DNA of 64,000 bases, from positions 1 to 64,000 of the forward strand of contig JAAQTN010000016.1 in assembly GCA_011742915.1 (NCBI GenBank). The letters are read 5' to 3'. The DNA is from Billgrantia desiderata (GTDB lineage: Bacteria; Pseudomonadota; Gammaproteobacteria; Pseudomonadales; Halomonadaceae). The translations under genes were made by a program, and so were the position numbers. Within the stretch, counting starts at the first letter, position 1. Each line of letters opens with the position of its first letter. The notes beneath the pieces were generated by a model. The model ran no database searches and had not been told where the DNA came from. It was given only the letters and a program-made list of their open reading frames with translations. Below are positions 8,387-15,937 of this stretch, piece after piece.

Positions 8387-8796
8387 GCGTCGGCCGGCTC
8401 CGGGAGCGGTTGCAGATGAGCCTCGAGCGCTTCGCGCAGTTCGCCCTCGATGGGCACGGCGCGCTTGGCGTCATGATCGAAGTGCACCATCACGGTATGG
8501 CCCAGATTGGTCAACTCGCCCTTCTGCCACGCCTCTTGGGTGACGGTGAAGGAGCTGTTGCCGAGGCGCGAGACGTAGGTGCGAATCTCGATCTCGTTGC
8601 CATAGTGCAGCTCGGCGCGATAGTCGACTTCCATGCGTGCCATGATCAGCTTCCACTTGCGCGGATCCAGATCCGGCGTGAACAGGCGAAACAGATCGTT
8701 GCGTGCCAGCTCGAACCAGGCCGGCAGGCGAGTGTTGTTGACGTGGCCGAGAGCGTCGGTGTCGTAGAAGGCGGGTTCGACGGTACGCACGAACAT
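8383..8796 (-). CDS. Acyl-CoA thioesterase, hotdog fold (YbgC/4HBT type)
   Basis: This 137-residue single hotdog domain begins MFVRTVEPAFYDTDALGHVNNTRLPAWFE; the YxDTDxxGHVNN pattern with the catalytic Asp is typical of 4-hydroxybenzoyl-CoA thioesterase-like enzymes. It likely hydrolyses acyl-CoA esters; chain length is not predictable. Start ATG 8796 follows AAGGGACTCTC. The frame is open further upstream, but the hotdog domain starts here. Confidence 0.9.
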   Translation of the reverse strand: MFVRTVEPAFYDTDALGHVNNTRLPAWFELARNDLFRLFTPDLDPRKWKLIMARMEVDYRAELHYGNEIEIRTYVSRLGNSSFTVTQEAWQKGELTNLGHTVMVHFDHDAKRAVPIEGELREALEAHLQPLPEPADA

Positions 8797-8905
8797 GTGA
8801 GAGTCCCTTTGCTGTCTTGTGGTCTTGTGACATGCCGTTGGCAGGTTGACAGCATTGCCCCGAGCAAACGCTAGGTCAAGTGCCGGACTTTTGCCTTGCT
8901 CCGTA

Positions 8906-9691
8906 CTAGGTCTGAAGTCGCATCCATCCGAGCAGCCACAGCGTAGCCACGGCGAAGCCCGCGAGAGTGCCCCACAGCAGACCCAGGGTGGCATAGGTGA
9001 GCGACACGCACAGGGCATAGCAGAGCAGCGCGCCGAGCCCGGCCGGATAGTGCTTGATCACCGTGGCGGCCGGCGCCGCGCCATGGGTGAGATGCAGGAT
9101 CACCAATAGCGGATACATCGAGATCGGGAAGGCCGCCAGCATGCCGGCCCAGGACGCCGGCAGCACGTGAGCCAGGCCGGTGACCAGGAAGACGATGGCG
9201 GTGGCGAGGCCGGCGCGAAGCAGCAGCGGCCGCCAGCGCGAGCCGCCGGAGCGTGCCTTGGTGCGGGCTTCCGGCACGTGGCGATATAGCCAGGTGAAGA
9301 CGAAGATGGCCGCCAGGGTCACCAGCGTGCCGCTCAAGCGGTCGAGCTCGAAGCGCGTCAGCGTGAGGCTCGTCAGCCACCAGGCGACAAGCCCGCCTGC
9401 CGTGCCGCAGAGCACCCCCTTCAGGCCGTCGCGCCTTCCGCAAATCAGATAGCCGCCCCCCAATGCCATGGTGGCGGTGAAGCCCGCCAGGCTGTAAACG
9501 GCGCTCTCGGCGGCAAAGCCCGGCGAAATCTCCAGGCCGATGAAGAACAGCGCGATCGCCGTGCCCAGCGGGTAGCCGGCGAGAAGGCCCGCCACGCGGG
9601 TACTGACACGCTCGGCGACCATTGCCAGGCCGAGCACGATGCCGATCGATACCGCGAGCTTGGCCAACTGCCAGCTCAAGGGAACGTCCAT
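8906..9691 (-). CDS. Multi-pass membrane protein, function unknown
   Basis: This 261-residue protein has about seven or eight hydrophobic segments, for example LAVSIGIVLGLAMVAERV, LLAGYPLGTAIALFFIGL, LVTLAAIFVFTWLY, AGLATAIVFLVTGLAHVL and the C-terminal LAGFAVATLWLLGWMRL. A GLLAGYPLG-type loop recurs as GMLAAFPISMYP in the second half, which suggests an internal repeat of two inverted units. No transporter family is recognised with confidence. It lies alone between the thioesterase and a small cytosolic gene on the same strand. Confidence 0.8.
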   Translation of the reverse strand: MDVPLSWQLAKLAVSIGIVLGLAMVAERVSTRVAGLLAGYPLGTAIALFFIGLEISPGFAAESAVYSLAGFTATMALGGGYLICGRRDGLKGVLCGTAGGLVAWWLTSLTLTRFELDRLSGTLVTLAAIFVFTWLYRHVPEARTKARSGGSRWRPLLLRAGLATAIVFLVTGLAHVLPASWAGMLAAFPISMYPLLVILHLTHGAAPAATVIKHYPAGLGALLCYALCVSLTYATLGLLWGTLAGFAVATLWLLGWMRLQT

Positions 9692-9711
9692 GGGTTTTCC
9701 TTGTGGTGAGG

Positions 9712-10158
9712 CTATACCAGGCGCAGGCCCTGGCGATCGGCCCAGGCGGCTCCCACCGCATGGGTCAGTTTCTCCTGCAGATGTTCAGGCAGGGCGGCGC
9801 GTGCTTCGTCTACGCTGGCGAAATCGCGATTGCGCAGCCAGCAGTAAGCCCAGGCGCAGGCCTCGTCGTCGCTCTTGGGTATCGGGCGCGCCGGCATCTG
9901 CACCAACAGGAAGGTGGCGGTACGGGCCGCCCACAGAGGGATGTCGTCGCCCGCTTCGGAACGGCTCCAGGCTGCCAGGGTGTTGCCGTCGGGCGTGGTA
10001 TCCGGCTCGCCCAGTCGAGCGACCCGCGCCGTTTCGGCCAGGATCAACGCGAGGCGGTCCGGATCGCCCTGCCCCAGTTGTCGCCATTGCGCGATAGTGG
10101 CCGACATACCGCGGCGTGCCTTGGCATAGAAGCCGCTTTGCGGCATGGTTTCGCTCAT
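9712..10158 (-). CDS. Hypothetical cytosolic protein
   Basis: This 148-residue protein is rich in Ala, Arg and Trp (TIAQWRQLGQGDPDRLALILAETARVARLG, IPLWAARTATFLLVQMPA, ACAWAYCWLRNRDF). There is no signal peptide and no recognised domain. The start at ATG 10158 is only 21 bases from the divergent MalY-type gene, so the two share a very short promoter region; the open frame further upstream is antisense to that gene and is not used here. Confidence 0.65.
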   Translation of the reverse strand: MSETMPQSGFYAKARRGMSATIAQWRQLGQGDPDRLALILAETARVARLGEPDTTPDGNTLAAWSRSEAGDDIPLWAARTATFLLVQMPARPIPKSDDEACAWAYCWLRNRDFASVDEARAALPEHLQEKLTHAVGAAWADRQGLRLV

Positions 10159-10179
10159 ATCTGCTTCCGAGGAAAGAAC

Positions 10180-11358
10180 ATGGAGTTCGATTTTGCCACG
10201 CCCATCGAGCGACGCCACCCCGAAGGGGGCGATTGGCCGTCGCAGAAATGGCACCGCTATGATGCCAGCATCCTGCCACTGTGGGTGGCCGACATGGATT
10301 TCCCCTCGCCACCCCAGGTGATCGAGGCGCTGAAAGCGCGGGTCGACCACGGCGTGTTCGGCTACGGGACGGTTCCCGACAGTCTCAAACAGACGCTCTG
10401 CGAGTGGAGTTCGCGAGAGTACGGTTGGGCCATCGAGCCGGAGTGGCAGCTGTGGCTTCCCGGCGTGGTGCCTGCGCTGCATGTGGCCAGCCTGGCGCTG
10501 ACCGAGCCGGGCGACGGGGTCTTGACCCTCACGCCGATCTACCCACCGTTTCTCAAGGTGGCCGAGCGCACCGGGCGGCTGTCGCAACAGGTGGCGCTGG
10601 CTGAGCCGGCCGGCCCCGGTGAGCCGTGGCGGCTCGATCTGGCGGCGCTGGAAGCGGCCATTACCCCTGAGACCCGGCTGCTGCTGTGGTGCCAACCGCA
10701 CAACCCCACCGGACGGGTATGGCGACACGAGGAGCTGGCCGGCCTGGCGGCGTTGATCGAGCGACACGACCTGCTGGTGGTCTCCGACGAGCTGCACTGC
10801 GATCTGCTATTGGATGAAGGCGCCCGGCACCGGCCGCTGGCGGCGGCTTTCCCAGAGCTTGCGGCACGCATCATCACGCTGTGGGCGCCCTCCAAGACCT
10901 TCAACCTCGCCGGCCTCACCGCCGCCTGTGCGGTAATTCCGAATGGTGAGTTGCGCCAGCGCTTCGCCGCGGCAGCGCGTGGTCTGCTGCCGGACGTCAA
11001 CGTGCTGGGGCTGGTGGCCGCCGAGGTGGCCTACGGGCAGTGCAATGCCTGGCGACAGGCGCTGTTGAAGACGCTGCGTGGCCATCGCCAGGTGCTGATC
11101 GAGCGGGTCGCCCAGTGGCCAGGGGTGGGCATGAGCGTGCCGGAGGCGACCTATCTGGCCTGGCTCGATATGCGCCGTGCCGAAGGGCTCGCGCAGCGCC
11201 AGGGTTCGCCGCAACAGCTACTGCTGCAGGAGGCGAAGGTGGCACTGTCGGACGGGGCGGACTTCGGCTGGCCGGGGTTCGTGCGGCTCAACTTCGGCAC
11301 CACCGCGTCCCAGCTCGAAGCGGCGTTGGCGCGTCTCGATGGCGTGCTGAAGGGGTGA
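10180..11358 (+). CDS. PLP-dependent C-S lyase, MalY/PatB family
   Basis: This 392-residue class I/II aminotransferase-fold enzyme opens FDFATPIERRHPEGGDWPSQKWHRY, then LPLWVADMDFPSPP, both hallmarks of the MalY/PatB group of cystathionine beta-lyases. The PLP lysine is in WAPSKTFNLAGL, and WCQPHNPTGRVW and VVSDELHCDLL are the cofactor-contact blocks. It most likely cleaves cystathionine or other cysteine conjugates to a thiol, pyruvate and ammonia. Start ATG 10180 follows GAGGAAAG; the frame is open upstream but antisense to another gene. Confidence 0.92.
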   Translation: MEFDFATPIERRHPEGGDWPSQKWHRYDASILPLWVADMDFPSPPQVIEALKARVDHGVFGYGTVPDSLKQTLCEWSSREYGWAIEPEWQLWLPGVVPALHVASLALTEPGDGVLTLTPIYPPFLKVAERTGRLSQQVALAEPAGPGEPWRLDLAALEAAITPETRLLLWCQPHNPTGRVWRHEELAGLAALIERHDLLVVSDELHCDLLLDEGARHRPLAAAFPELAARIITLWAPSKTFNLAGLTAACAVIPNGELRQRFAAAARGLLPDVNVLGLVAAEVAYGQCNAWRQALLKTLRGHRQVLIERVAQWPGVGMSVPEATYLAWLDMRRAEGLAQRQGSPQQLLLQEAKVALSDGADFGWPGFVRLNFGTTASQLEAALARLDGVLKG

Positions 11359-11364
11359 GCGGCA

Positions 11365-11387
11365 GCGCCAGGCGAAGTCCCTGGCGC
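11365..11387. terminator. Hairpin between convergent genes
   Basis: GCGCCAGG (11365-11372) pairs with CCTGGCGC (11380-11387) in the 36-base gap between the lyase and the YbbN-like gene. There is no T run on either side, so termination here is plausible rather than certain. Confidence 0.5.
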
Positions 11388-11394
11388 ATCGCCC

Positions 11395-12327
11395 TCAGTA
11401 GAGCAGGGTGAACAGCTTGCGCCGATAGGTGACGGTCAGCGGATGTTCGGCGCCGAGGGCGTCGAACACCCGTAGCAGGGTCTTGCGTGCTGCGTCGTCG
11501 CCATAGCCGCGATCCTTGCGCATCACCTCTAGCAGCCCCTCGAGACCGCTTTCATAATCGCCATCGGCAATCTGGCGCATGGCGCGCTTGAAGCGAGCCT
11601 CGCTGTCGTCGCGTCCGGCCAGGGCGGCCAGCTCCTCGTCGCTCGGCGCCTCTTCGCGGAATTCAATGCTGGCGCGTACGCCACGAGCCGGTGCGGCATC
11701 CCGCTCCTCGGGAGGGAGGTTGCCGAGCAGGGCGAGCGCCTCTTCGCCGCGGCCTTCCACCACCAGCGCCCGGGCCAGCTCTACCTGATAGGGGTAGTGC
11801 TCGGGGTTCTGTTGCACCAACTGCTCATAGATGGCACGGGCCGTGGCGGTATCGCCCTGGGCCAAGGCCTCGGCGGCCTGTTCCTCGGGGCTGGCCGGTG
11901 CGTCTTCCGGTGCCGGAAAGTAGCGTGCCAGCCACTCGCGGACCTCCTTCTCGGGCAGCGCGCCCTGGAAGTGATCCACCAGTCCACCCTGGCTGATCAG
12001 CTTGACGTCCGGCACCGAGCGCACGCCGAGCTGGGCGGCGATTTCCTGATTCTCCTCGATATTGAGCTTGGCCAGGATGAAGGTGCCGCGATATTCGCGC
12101 GTCAGCTTCTCCAGTATCGGCATCAGCACCTTGCAGGGCTGGCACCAAGGCGCCCAGCAGTCGAGCAGCACCGGCACCTGCATGGAGAACTCCAGCAGCT
12201 GCTGGATGTTGTTGCGGTCGACGTCGATGATCAACTGCTCATCGCTGGGCGCCGCCTGCGGCGAAGGTGCTGAGGTGTCTTGGGGCGCCGTCAGGGGGGC
12301 GCCGCTGCGAGGGTCGACGATGGACAT
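11395..12327 (-). CDS. ybbN: Thioredoxin-TPR co-chaperone (YbbN/CnoX type)
   Basis: This 310-residue protein has a thioredoxin domain (about residues 35-140) followed by TPR-like helices (about 150-310) and the family ending VTYRRKLFTLLY. CnoX/YbbN proteins hold client proteins under oxidative (hypochlorite) stress and hand them to GroEL or DnaK. Here the active site is WAPWCQPCK, with two cysteines, whereas the E. coli protein has SxxC, so a redox role is possible. Start: ATG 12327; a TTG at 12345 in frame would add six residues. It is divergent from the VWA-kinase-phosphatase operon. Confidence 0.9.
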   Translation of the reverse strand: MSIVDPRSGAPLTAPQDTSAPSPQAAPSDEQLIIDVDRNNIQQLLEFSMQVPVLLDCWAPWCQPCKVLMPILEKLTREYRGTFILAKLNIEENQEIAAQLGVRSVPDVKLISQGGLVDHFQGALPEKEVREWLARYFPAPEDAPASPEEQAAEALAQGDTATARAIYEQLVQQNPEHYPYQVELARALVVEGRGEEALALLGNLPPEERDAAPARGVRASIEFREEAPSDEELAALAGRDDSEARFKRAMRQIADGDYESGLEGLLEVMRKDRGYGDDAARKTLLRVFDALGAEHPLTVTYRRKLFTLLY

Positions 12328-12525
12328 GGCGTTGGCCTTGCGCAAAGAGGTGAGTTCGTTCGAAAGATGCGGGTAAAGGCGGCGGGATTCAAGGGGCTGA
12401 GACCTACGCTGGCTGCGCGTTGGTCAGTCTGCAACGGTGGGCGCGGCATCCCTGACGGGGCTGTGATAGTCTCGTGTTCGTCCGGTCGAATCGGGGCCGG
12501 GCACCCAGACATGAGGATCCGTGGG

Positions 12526-13194
12526 ATGGCAACTTACCGACTGAACGGCGATAGCGACCTGATCGACAACCCATCACCTCGCTGTGCATGCATGCTGGTG
12601 CTGGATACCTCCGCGTCGATGTTCGGCCCGCCGATCCGTGAACTGAACGCCGGCGTCCAGGCCTTCATCTCGGCCATTCAGGAGGACGACATGGCAGCCT
12701 GCTCCGTCGAGCTCGGTGTCATCACCGCCGGCGGCAAGGTCACCGAACAGTTGCCCTTCACCACGGCCATGAACATTTCCCAGTGTCGGCAGTTTACCGC
12801 TTCCGGCCTGACGCCGCTTGGCGGTGCCATGGAGCTGGCGCTCGATCGCCTCGAAGAGCGTACCGCGGCCTACCGCAAGGCCGGTGTCGCCTACTATCAG
12901 CCCTGGCTGGTGGTGATCAGCGACGGTGTGCCGACGGATCAGTGGCAGGCCGTTTCGGCCCGGGCGCGGGCCTTGGCCCAGCAGCGCAAGCTGGTGGTAA
13001 TGCCGGTGGGTGTCGAAGAGGCCGACCTCGAAGCGCTCAGCGCCTTTTCCACGCGACCGGCCAAACGCCTGGACGGTTTGAAGTTTCGCGAGTTCTTCCT
13101 GTGGCTGTCGGCCAGCATGAGCCGCGTCTCGGCCTCCTCTTCCACGACCGAGCAGGTCAAGCTGCCACCCACCGATAGCTGGGACAGCATCTGA
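12526..13194 (+). CDS. VWA-domain protein, TerY-like
   Basis: This 222-residue von Willebrand A domain has an intact metal-ion-dependent adhesion site: DTSAS (DxSxS) near residue 27, the Thr in ASGLTPLGG, and Asp in VISDGVPTD. It is close in layout to TerY. Start ATG 12526 has GAGGA at 12513-12517. It is the first gene of a three-gene set (VWA, kinase-like, PP2C) matching the TerY-P triad described by comparative genomics of tellurium-resistance and stress systems. The likely role is as a metal-dependent scaffold whose phosphorylation state is set by the next two proteins; this is inference from context. Confidence 0.87.
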   Translation: MATYRLNGDSDLIDNPSPRCACMLVLDTSASMFGPPIRELNAGVQAFISAIQEDDMAACSVELGVITAGGKVTEQLPFTTAMNISQCRQFTASGLTPLGGAMELALDRLEERTAAYRKAGVAYYQPWLVVISDGVPTDQWQAVSARARALAQQRKLVVMPVGVEEADLEALSAFSTRPAKRLDGLKFREFFLWLSASMSRVSASSSTTEQVKLPPTDSWDSI

Positions 13195-13307
13195 ACGGGT
13201 ATCGAGGCGCATGCGCGACGAGACGACGGCAACAGCGACTGACTTGACTACCGCCCGCCCGGCCAAGGTTCGATAATGATGACAGGCATGGTGGCGAAGG
13301 AGGTCGA

Positions 13308-14291
13308 GTGGTGACGCCCGCTTTGGTGGTGAGGGATTCGCAGGGCAAGGAGCGCCGCCTCGGCAAGCGCCTGGAGCGCGGTGGCGAGGGTGAGATCTTC
13401 GCCCTGCGCGAGCGTCCCGACGTGATCGTCAAATGGTACTACCCCGAGGTGCTCGACCGGCGCGGCGAGGAGCTGCACCGCAAGGTCGAGGCCATGCGCA
13501 TCCTGCGCGACGCCCATATGACCCGCGACGTGTGCTGGCCGCTGATCCGCGTCTTCGACGAACGCCACCGCTGGATCGGTTTTGCCATGTATCGGGCTCG
13601 CGGCGTGAAGATGAGCTTCCTCGCCCACGCGTTGCTCTACCAGCGCTATTTTCCCGGCCTCGACCGGCGCCGTATCGTCGGCTACCTGATCCGCTTCGTC
13701 GAAATCGTGCAGCAGCTGCACGAGGCCGGGGTGTGCATCGGCGACTACAACCTCAACAACGTGTTCTGCGTGCCCTCCACCGACCAGGTTACGTTGATCG
13801 ACTGCGACAGCTACCAGCTGCGCCTCGACGGCACCTTCTACCCCTGTCCCGTCGGTAGCCCCGACATGACGCCCAAGGAGCATCAGGGCGTCTCCTTTCG
13901 CCATACCGTGCGCACGCCGCGCAGCGAGGCCTTCTCGCTGGCCATCGTGCTGTTCAAGTGCCTGATGCTGGGGCGTCACCCCTACGACATCGTCGGTGGC
14001 GACGATCCGGTGCGCAACCTGAGGCGCGGCAACTTCGCCTACGGTCGCGGGCAGCGCGATGTACCTCAAGGCGTCTGGTACGAGCTCTGGCAGGCGCTGC
14101 CCGACACCCTCCGCGACATGTTCGTGACCACCTTCACGGTGGGCGCCGACGCCCCGATTCAGCGCGCTACGCTGCCGCAGTGGCACGCGGCGCTGAGCGA
14201 TTATCGCGATGCGCTGGCGACCGGCAAGCATACCGTGCACCTGGCAACGCCCGGTCGGCCCCAACGTTCGCAGGTACTGCATGCCCGCTGA
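13308..14291 (+). CDS. Protein-kinase-like protein of a TerY-P triad
   Basis: This 327-residue protein has kinase-fold landmarks in divergent form: a glycine-rich start (LERGGEGEIFAL), the lysine strand VIVKWYYP, a catalytic loop HEAGVCIGDYNLNNVF with Asp146 and Asn151 at the usual five-residue spacing, and LIDCDSYQ (Asp165/Asp167) in place of DFG. APE-like SPDMTPKEHQG follows. Start: GTG 13308 or, with better spacing to AAGGAGG (13297-13303), GTG 13311. Its stop overlaps the PP2C gene by 11 bases. The final residues (after about 300) look unstructured. Known family context: a kinase opposed by PP2C, acting on a VWA partner. Confidence 0.85.
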   Translation: MVTPALVVRDSQGKERRLGKRLERGGEGEIFALRERPDVIVKWYYPEVLDRRGEELHRKVEAMRILRDAHMTRDVCWPLIRVFDERHRWIGFAMYRARGVKMSFLAHALLYQRYFPGLDRRRIVGYLIRFVEIVQQLHEAGVCIGDYNLNNVFCVPSTDQVTLIDCDSYQLRLDGTFYPCPVGSPDMTPKEHQGVSFRHTVRTPRSEAFSLAIVLFKCLMLGRHPYDIVGGDDPVRNLRRGNFAYGRGQRDVPQGVWYELWQALPDTLRDMFVTTFTVGADAPIQRATLPQWHAALSDYRDALATGKHTVHLATPGRPQRSQVLHAR

Positions 14292-15162
14292 GTTACCCGC
14301 TTTTCCGAATGAGACGACATCGCGCTGGTCGACTCTGGCCGTGGCCACGGCCGGACTGGGCCACGTGGAGAAAACGCCGGCCATGCCCTGCCAGGACGCC
14401 GCGGACGGGGTGGCGACGCCGCGCCCAGCGCTGGTGCTGGCCGATGGCGCCGGCAGCTCGCCGGCCTCGGATCTCGGTGCGCGTACCCTGGTCAGCGCCA
14501 TGCTGCGGCTGGCCGATACGCTGGAGGCCCAACTGGCCTGGCTGCTCGATGGTCGCGAAGCGCCCACGGCCGATGCCGTGGCGCAGTTGGCCGAGCTGCT
14601 GGTGCGCCATGCCAAGGGCACGCTGCACGATAGGGCGGGCGAGCAGTGCCGACCGGTGCGCGACCTGCGCTGCACGCTGCTGCTGGCGCTGGTGGGCTGC
14701 GAGAGAGTGCTGTGGCTCAAGGTGGGTGATGGCGAACTCGTGCTGGAGCGCGCGGTGCCGGTGAACGCGGCGCAAGAGACGCAAGAGGCGTCGGAAGCCC
14801 AGAATGAGGAGGCGCCCGAGCTGATGCCGAATCTCCGCACGCTGGGCGAGCGCGGCAAGGGGGAGTTCGCCAACCAGACGCTGTTCGTCGACGAACGCCT
14901 GGCCTTCGAGCAGGTGCAGTACGGCGTCGAGACGACGGCTGCGCTGACCGGCATCGCCCTGATGAGCGACGGTGCCGCCGAGAAGCTGGTCGCCTACGAC
15001 GGCGAACAGGTCTCGGGGCAGCTCAGCCACTGGCTCGACGACCTGCGCCAGGGCAAGCTGCGCCAGCGCGACCTGATTCGTCGCTTCTACAGCGAGACCT
15101 TCTGCCGCGGCACCAGCGGCGACGACCGCAGCATAGCGTTGGCGGCGCGTGATCTGCCCTGA
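14281..15162 (+). CDS. PP2C-type protein phosphatase
   Basis: This 293-residue metal-dependent Ser/Thr phosphatase has PP2C motifs in order: MPCQDAADG, LVLADGAGSS, the VGDGELVLE strand, IALMSDGAAEKL and the C-terminal SGDDRSIALA with two metal-binding Asp. A low-complexity insert (QETQEASEAQNEEAPE) lies between the VGDG and MSDG motifs. It starts inside the kinase gene (ATG 14281), so the two are translationally coupled. It would remove phosphate placed by the upstream kinase-like protein. A bidirectional terminator at 15204-15228 ends the operon. Confidence 0.88.
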   Translation: MPAELPAFPNETTSRWSTLAVATAGLGHVEKTPAMPCQDAADGVATPRPALVLADGAGSSPASDLGARTLVSAMLRLADTLEAQLAWLLDGREAPTADAVAQLAELLVRHAKGTLHDRAGEQCRPVRDLRCTLLLALVGCERVLWLKVGDGELVLERAVPVNAAQETQEASEAQNEEAPELMPNLRTLGERGKGEFANQTLFVDERLAFEQVQYGVETTAALTGIALMSDGAAEKLVAYDGEQVSGQLSHWLDDLRQGKLRQRDLIRRFYSETFCRGTSGDDRSIALAARDLP

Positions 15163-15203
15163 AGCTCCATACCGCATGAGTTTTTATAGCGTGCAACAAA
15201 AAA

Positions 15204-15228
15204 CCGAGGCTTGTGGCCTCGGCTTTTT
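15204..15228. terminator. Bidirectional intrinsic terminator
   Basis: CCGAGGC (15204-15210) pairs with GCCTCGG (15216-15222); A6 lies before and T5 after (15224-15228). It can end the PP2C operon on the plus strand and leftward transcription on the minus strand. An identical stem recurs at 15313-15331. Confidence 0.85.
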
Positions 15229-15414
15229 CGAACTGGGCAGCGGGGGCCGCTGACCTTGAATGGAGAGCGAACCGACGGTCGTTGGGCCAGTGCCCGTGGG
15301 GGCAATAAAAAACCGAGGCTTATGGCCTCGGCTTTTTCGAACTGGGCAGCGGGGGCCGCTGACCTTGAATGGGAGCGAACCGACGACCGTCGGTTCAGTG
15401 CCCAGGCGGACAAT

Positions 15415-15445
15415 AAAAAACCGAGGCTTGTGGCCTCGGCTTTTT
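15415..15445 (-). terminator. Native terminator of tRNA-fMet, now separated from it
   Basis: The stem 15421-15427/15433-15439 is followed on the minus strand by T6 (15420-15415). It sits directly after the attL core, that is, where the tRNA-fMet 3' end would be without the inserted element. The tRNA gene itself is now near 28.4 kb. Confidence 0.75.
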
Positions 15446-15451
15446 CGAACT

Positions 15452-15465
15452 TGGTAGCGGGGGCC
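15452..15465. other. attL core of the integrated element
   Basis: TGGTAGCGGGGGCC is repeated exactly at 28427-28440. On the chromosome side it continues into the tRNA terminator; on the element side it continues TGATACCACCGTTAT, whose last 12 bases are the inverse of the arm next to the right core. Confidence 0.88.
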
Positions 15466-15590
15466 TGATACCACCGTTATATGTAAAGCTTCTAGATTTC
15501 CCACCTTCCCAGGCTGGCCGACTGGCAAAGCCTGATTCAGTAGAACGATCCCCGCGAGTACCTTGGCTGTCCCCAGAACCTGATAACTGA
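15466..15590 (+). other. Predicted integrase C-terminal tail in the excised form
   Basis: If the two cores recombine to attP, the integrase frame passes from the C at 28440 into TG at 15466 and stays open for 41 codons to the TGA at 15588-15590. In the integrated state this stretch has no start and no promoter of its own. The rest of the gap to 15710 holds no gene that I can support. Confidence 0.6.
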
Positions 15591-15710
15591 ACCTTTAAGC
15601 TGTGATGTGGCGGCGCAGTGTCTTGTGCCGCTTGCCATGAAGCGAGATGAACACGTTTCGCCTCGCCTCATACCCAGCATTCGGACGGTAGTCAGAAGAG
15701 GCGACGATTC

Positions 15711-15935
15711 ATGAGGACCGAGTTTCTATTACTAGCGTGCTACGAAAGGCCGCTAATCCCGCTTAGAACCTTCTGTGAAGACATTATGGGGATCAAGCTG
15801 CAGACGGCGCGTAACCGCATCGCTGCCGGCACCTTCCCGGTACCCCTGACCCGCACCGGCAGTTCGCCAATGGTGCACGTTTCCGATGCTGCTAAGTACA
15901 TCGACGATCAACGAGAAAGCTCCAAGGAGGCATGA
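15711..15935 (+). CDS. PrtN-like phage regulator
   Basis: This 74-residue protein resembles the pyocin activator PrtN family: a FLLLACYERPLIPLRTFCEDIMGI start, then LQTARNRIAAGTFPVPLTRTG and SPMVHVSDAAKYID. The second half is a winged-helix-like unit that reads a tyrosine/arginine-rich region in the family. PrtN-type proteins activate late genes in pyocins and some prophages. It is the first gene after the left end and its stop overlaps the Shine-Dalgarno/ATG region of the next gene, so the two form an operon. Confidence 0.7.
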   Translation: MRTEFLLLACYERPLIPLRTFCEDIMGIKLQTARNRIAAGTFPVPLTRTGSSPMVHVSDAAKYIDDQRESSKEA

Positions 15936-15937
15936 CC

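Larger units (their letters stand above)
15198..15465 (-). repeat. Tandem ~109-bp repeat: terminator plus tRNA-fMet 3'-end remnant
   Basis: Three hairpins with the same stem (CCGAGGC/GCCTCGG) start at 15204, 15313 and 15421, giving a period of 109 and 108 bases. Read on the minus strand, each is preceded by a sequence resembling the 3' part of tRNA-fMet: GGCCCCCGCTGCCCAGTTCG in the two decayed copies and GGCCCCCGCTACCAAGTTCG in the copy at the junction. The simplest reading is an old tandem array of tRNA-fMet units whose two distal copies have decayed, leaving their terminators. Confidence 0.7.

Noticed and set aside
13248-14954. Minus-strand open frame across the kinase and PP2C genes
   Set aside because: Serine/arginine-rich antisense translation. 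The plus strand has intact kinase-like and PP2C motifs and overlapping starts.
15198-15465. Possible CRISPR array
   Set aside because: The repeat period is 108-109 bases, only three units exist, and the spacer-like parts are similar to each other and to tRNA-fMet. No cas gene is present.
15211-15468. Plus-strand open frame through the three repeats
   Set aside because: Its repetitive translation simply reflects the terminator/tRNA-remnant repeats; there is no ribosome site.
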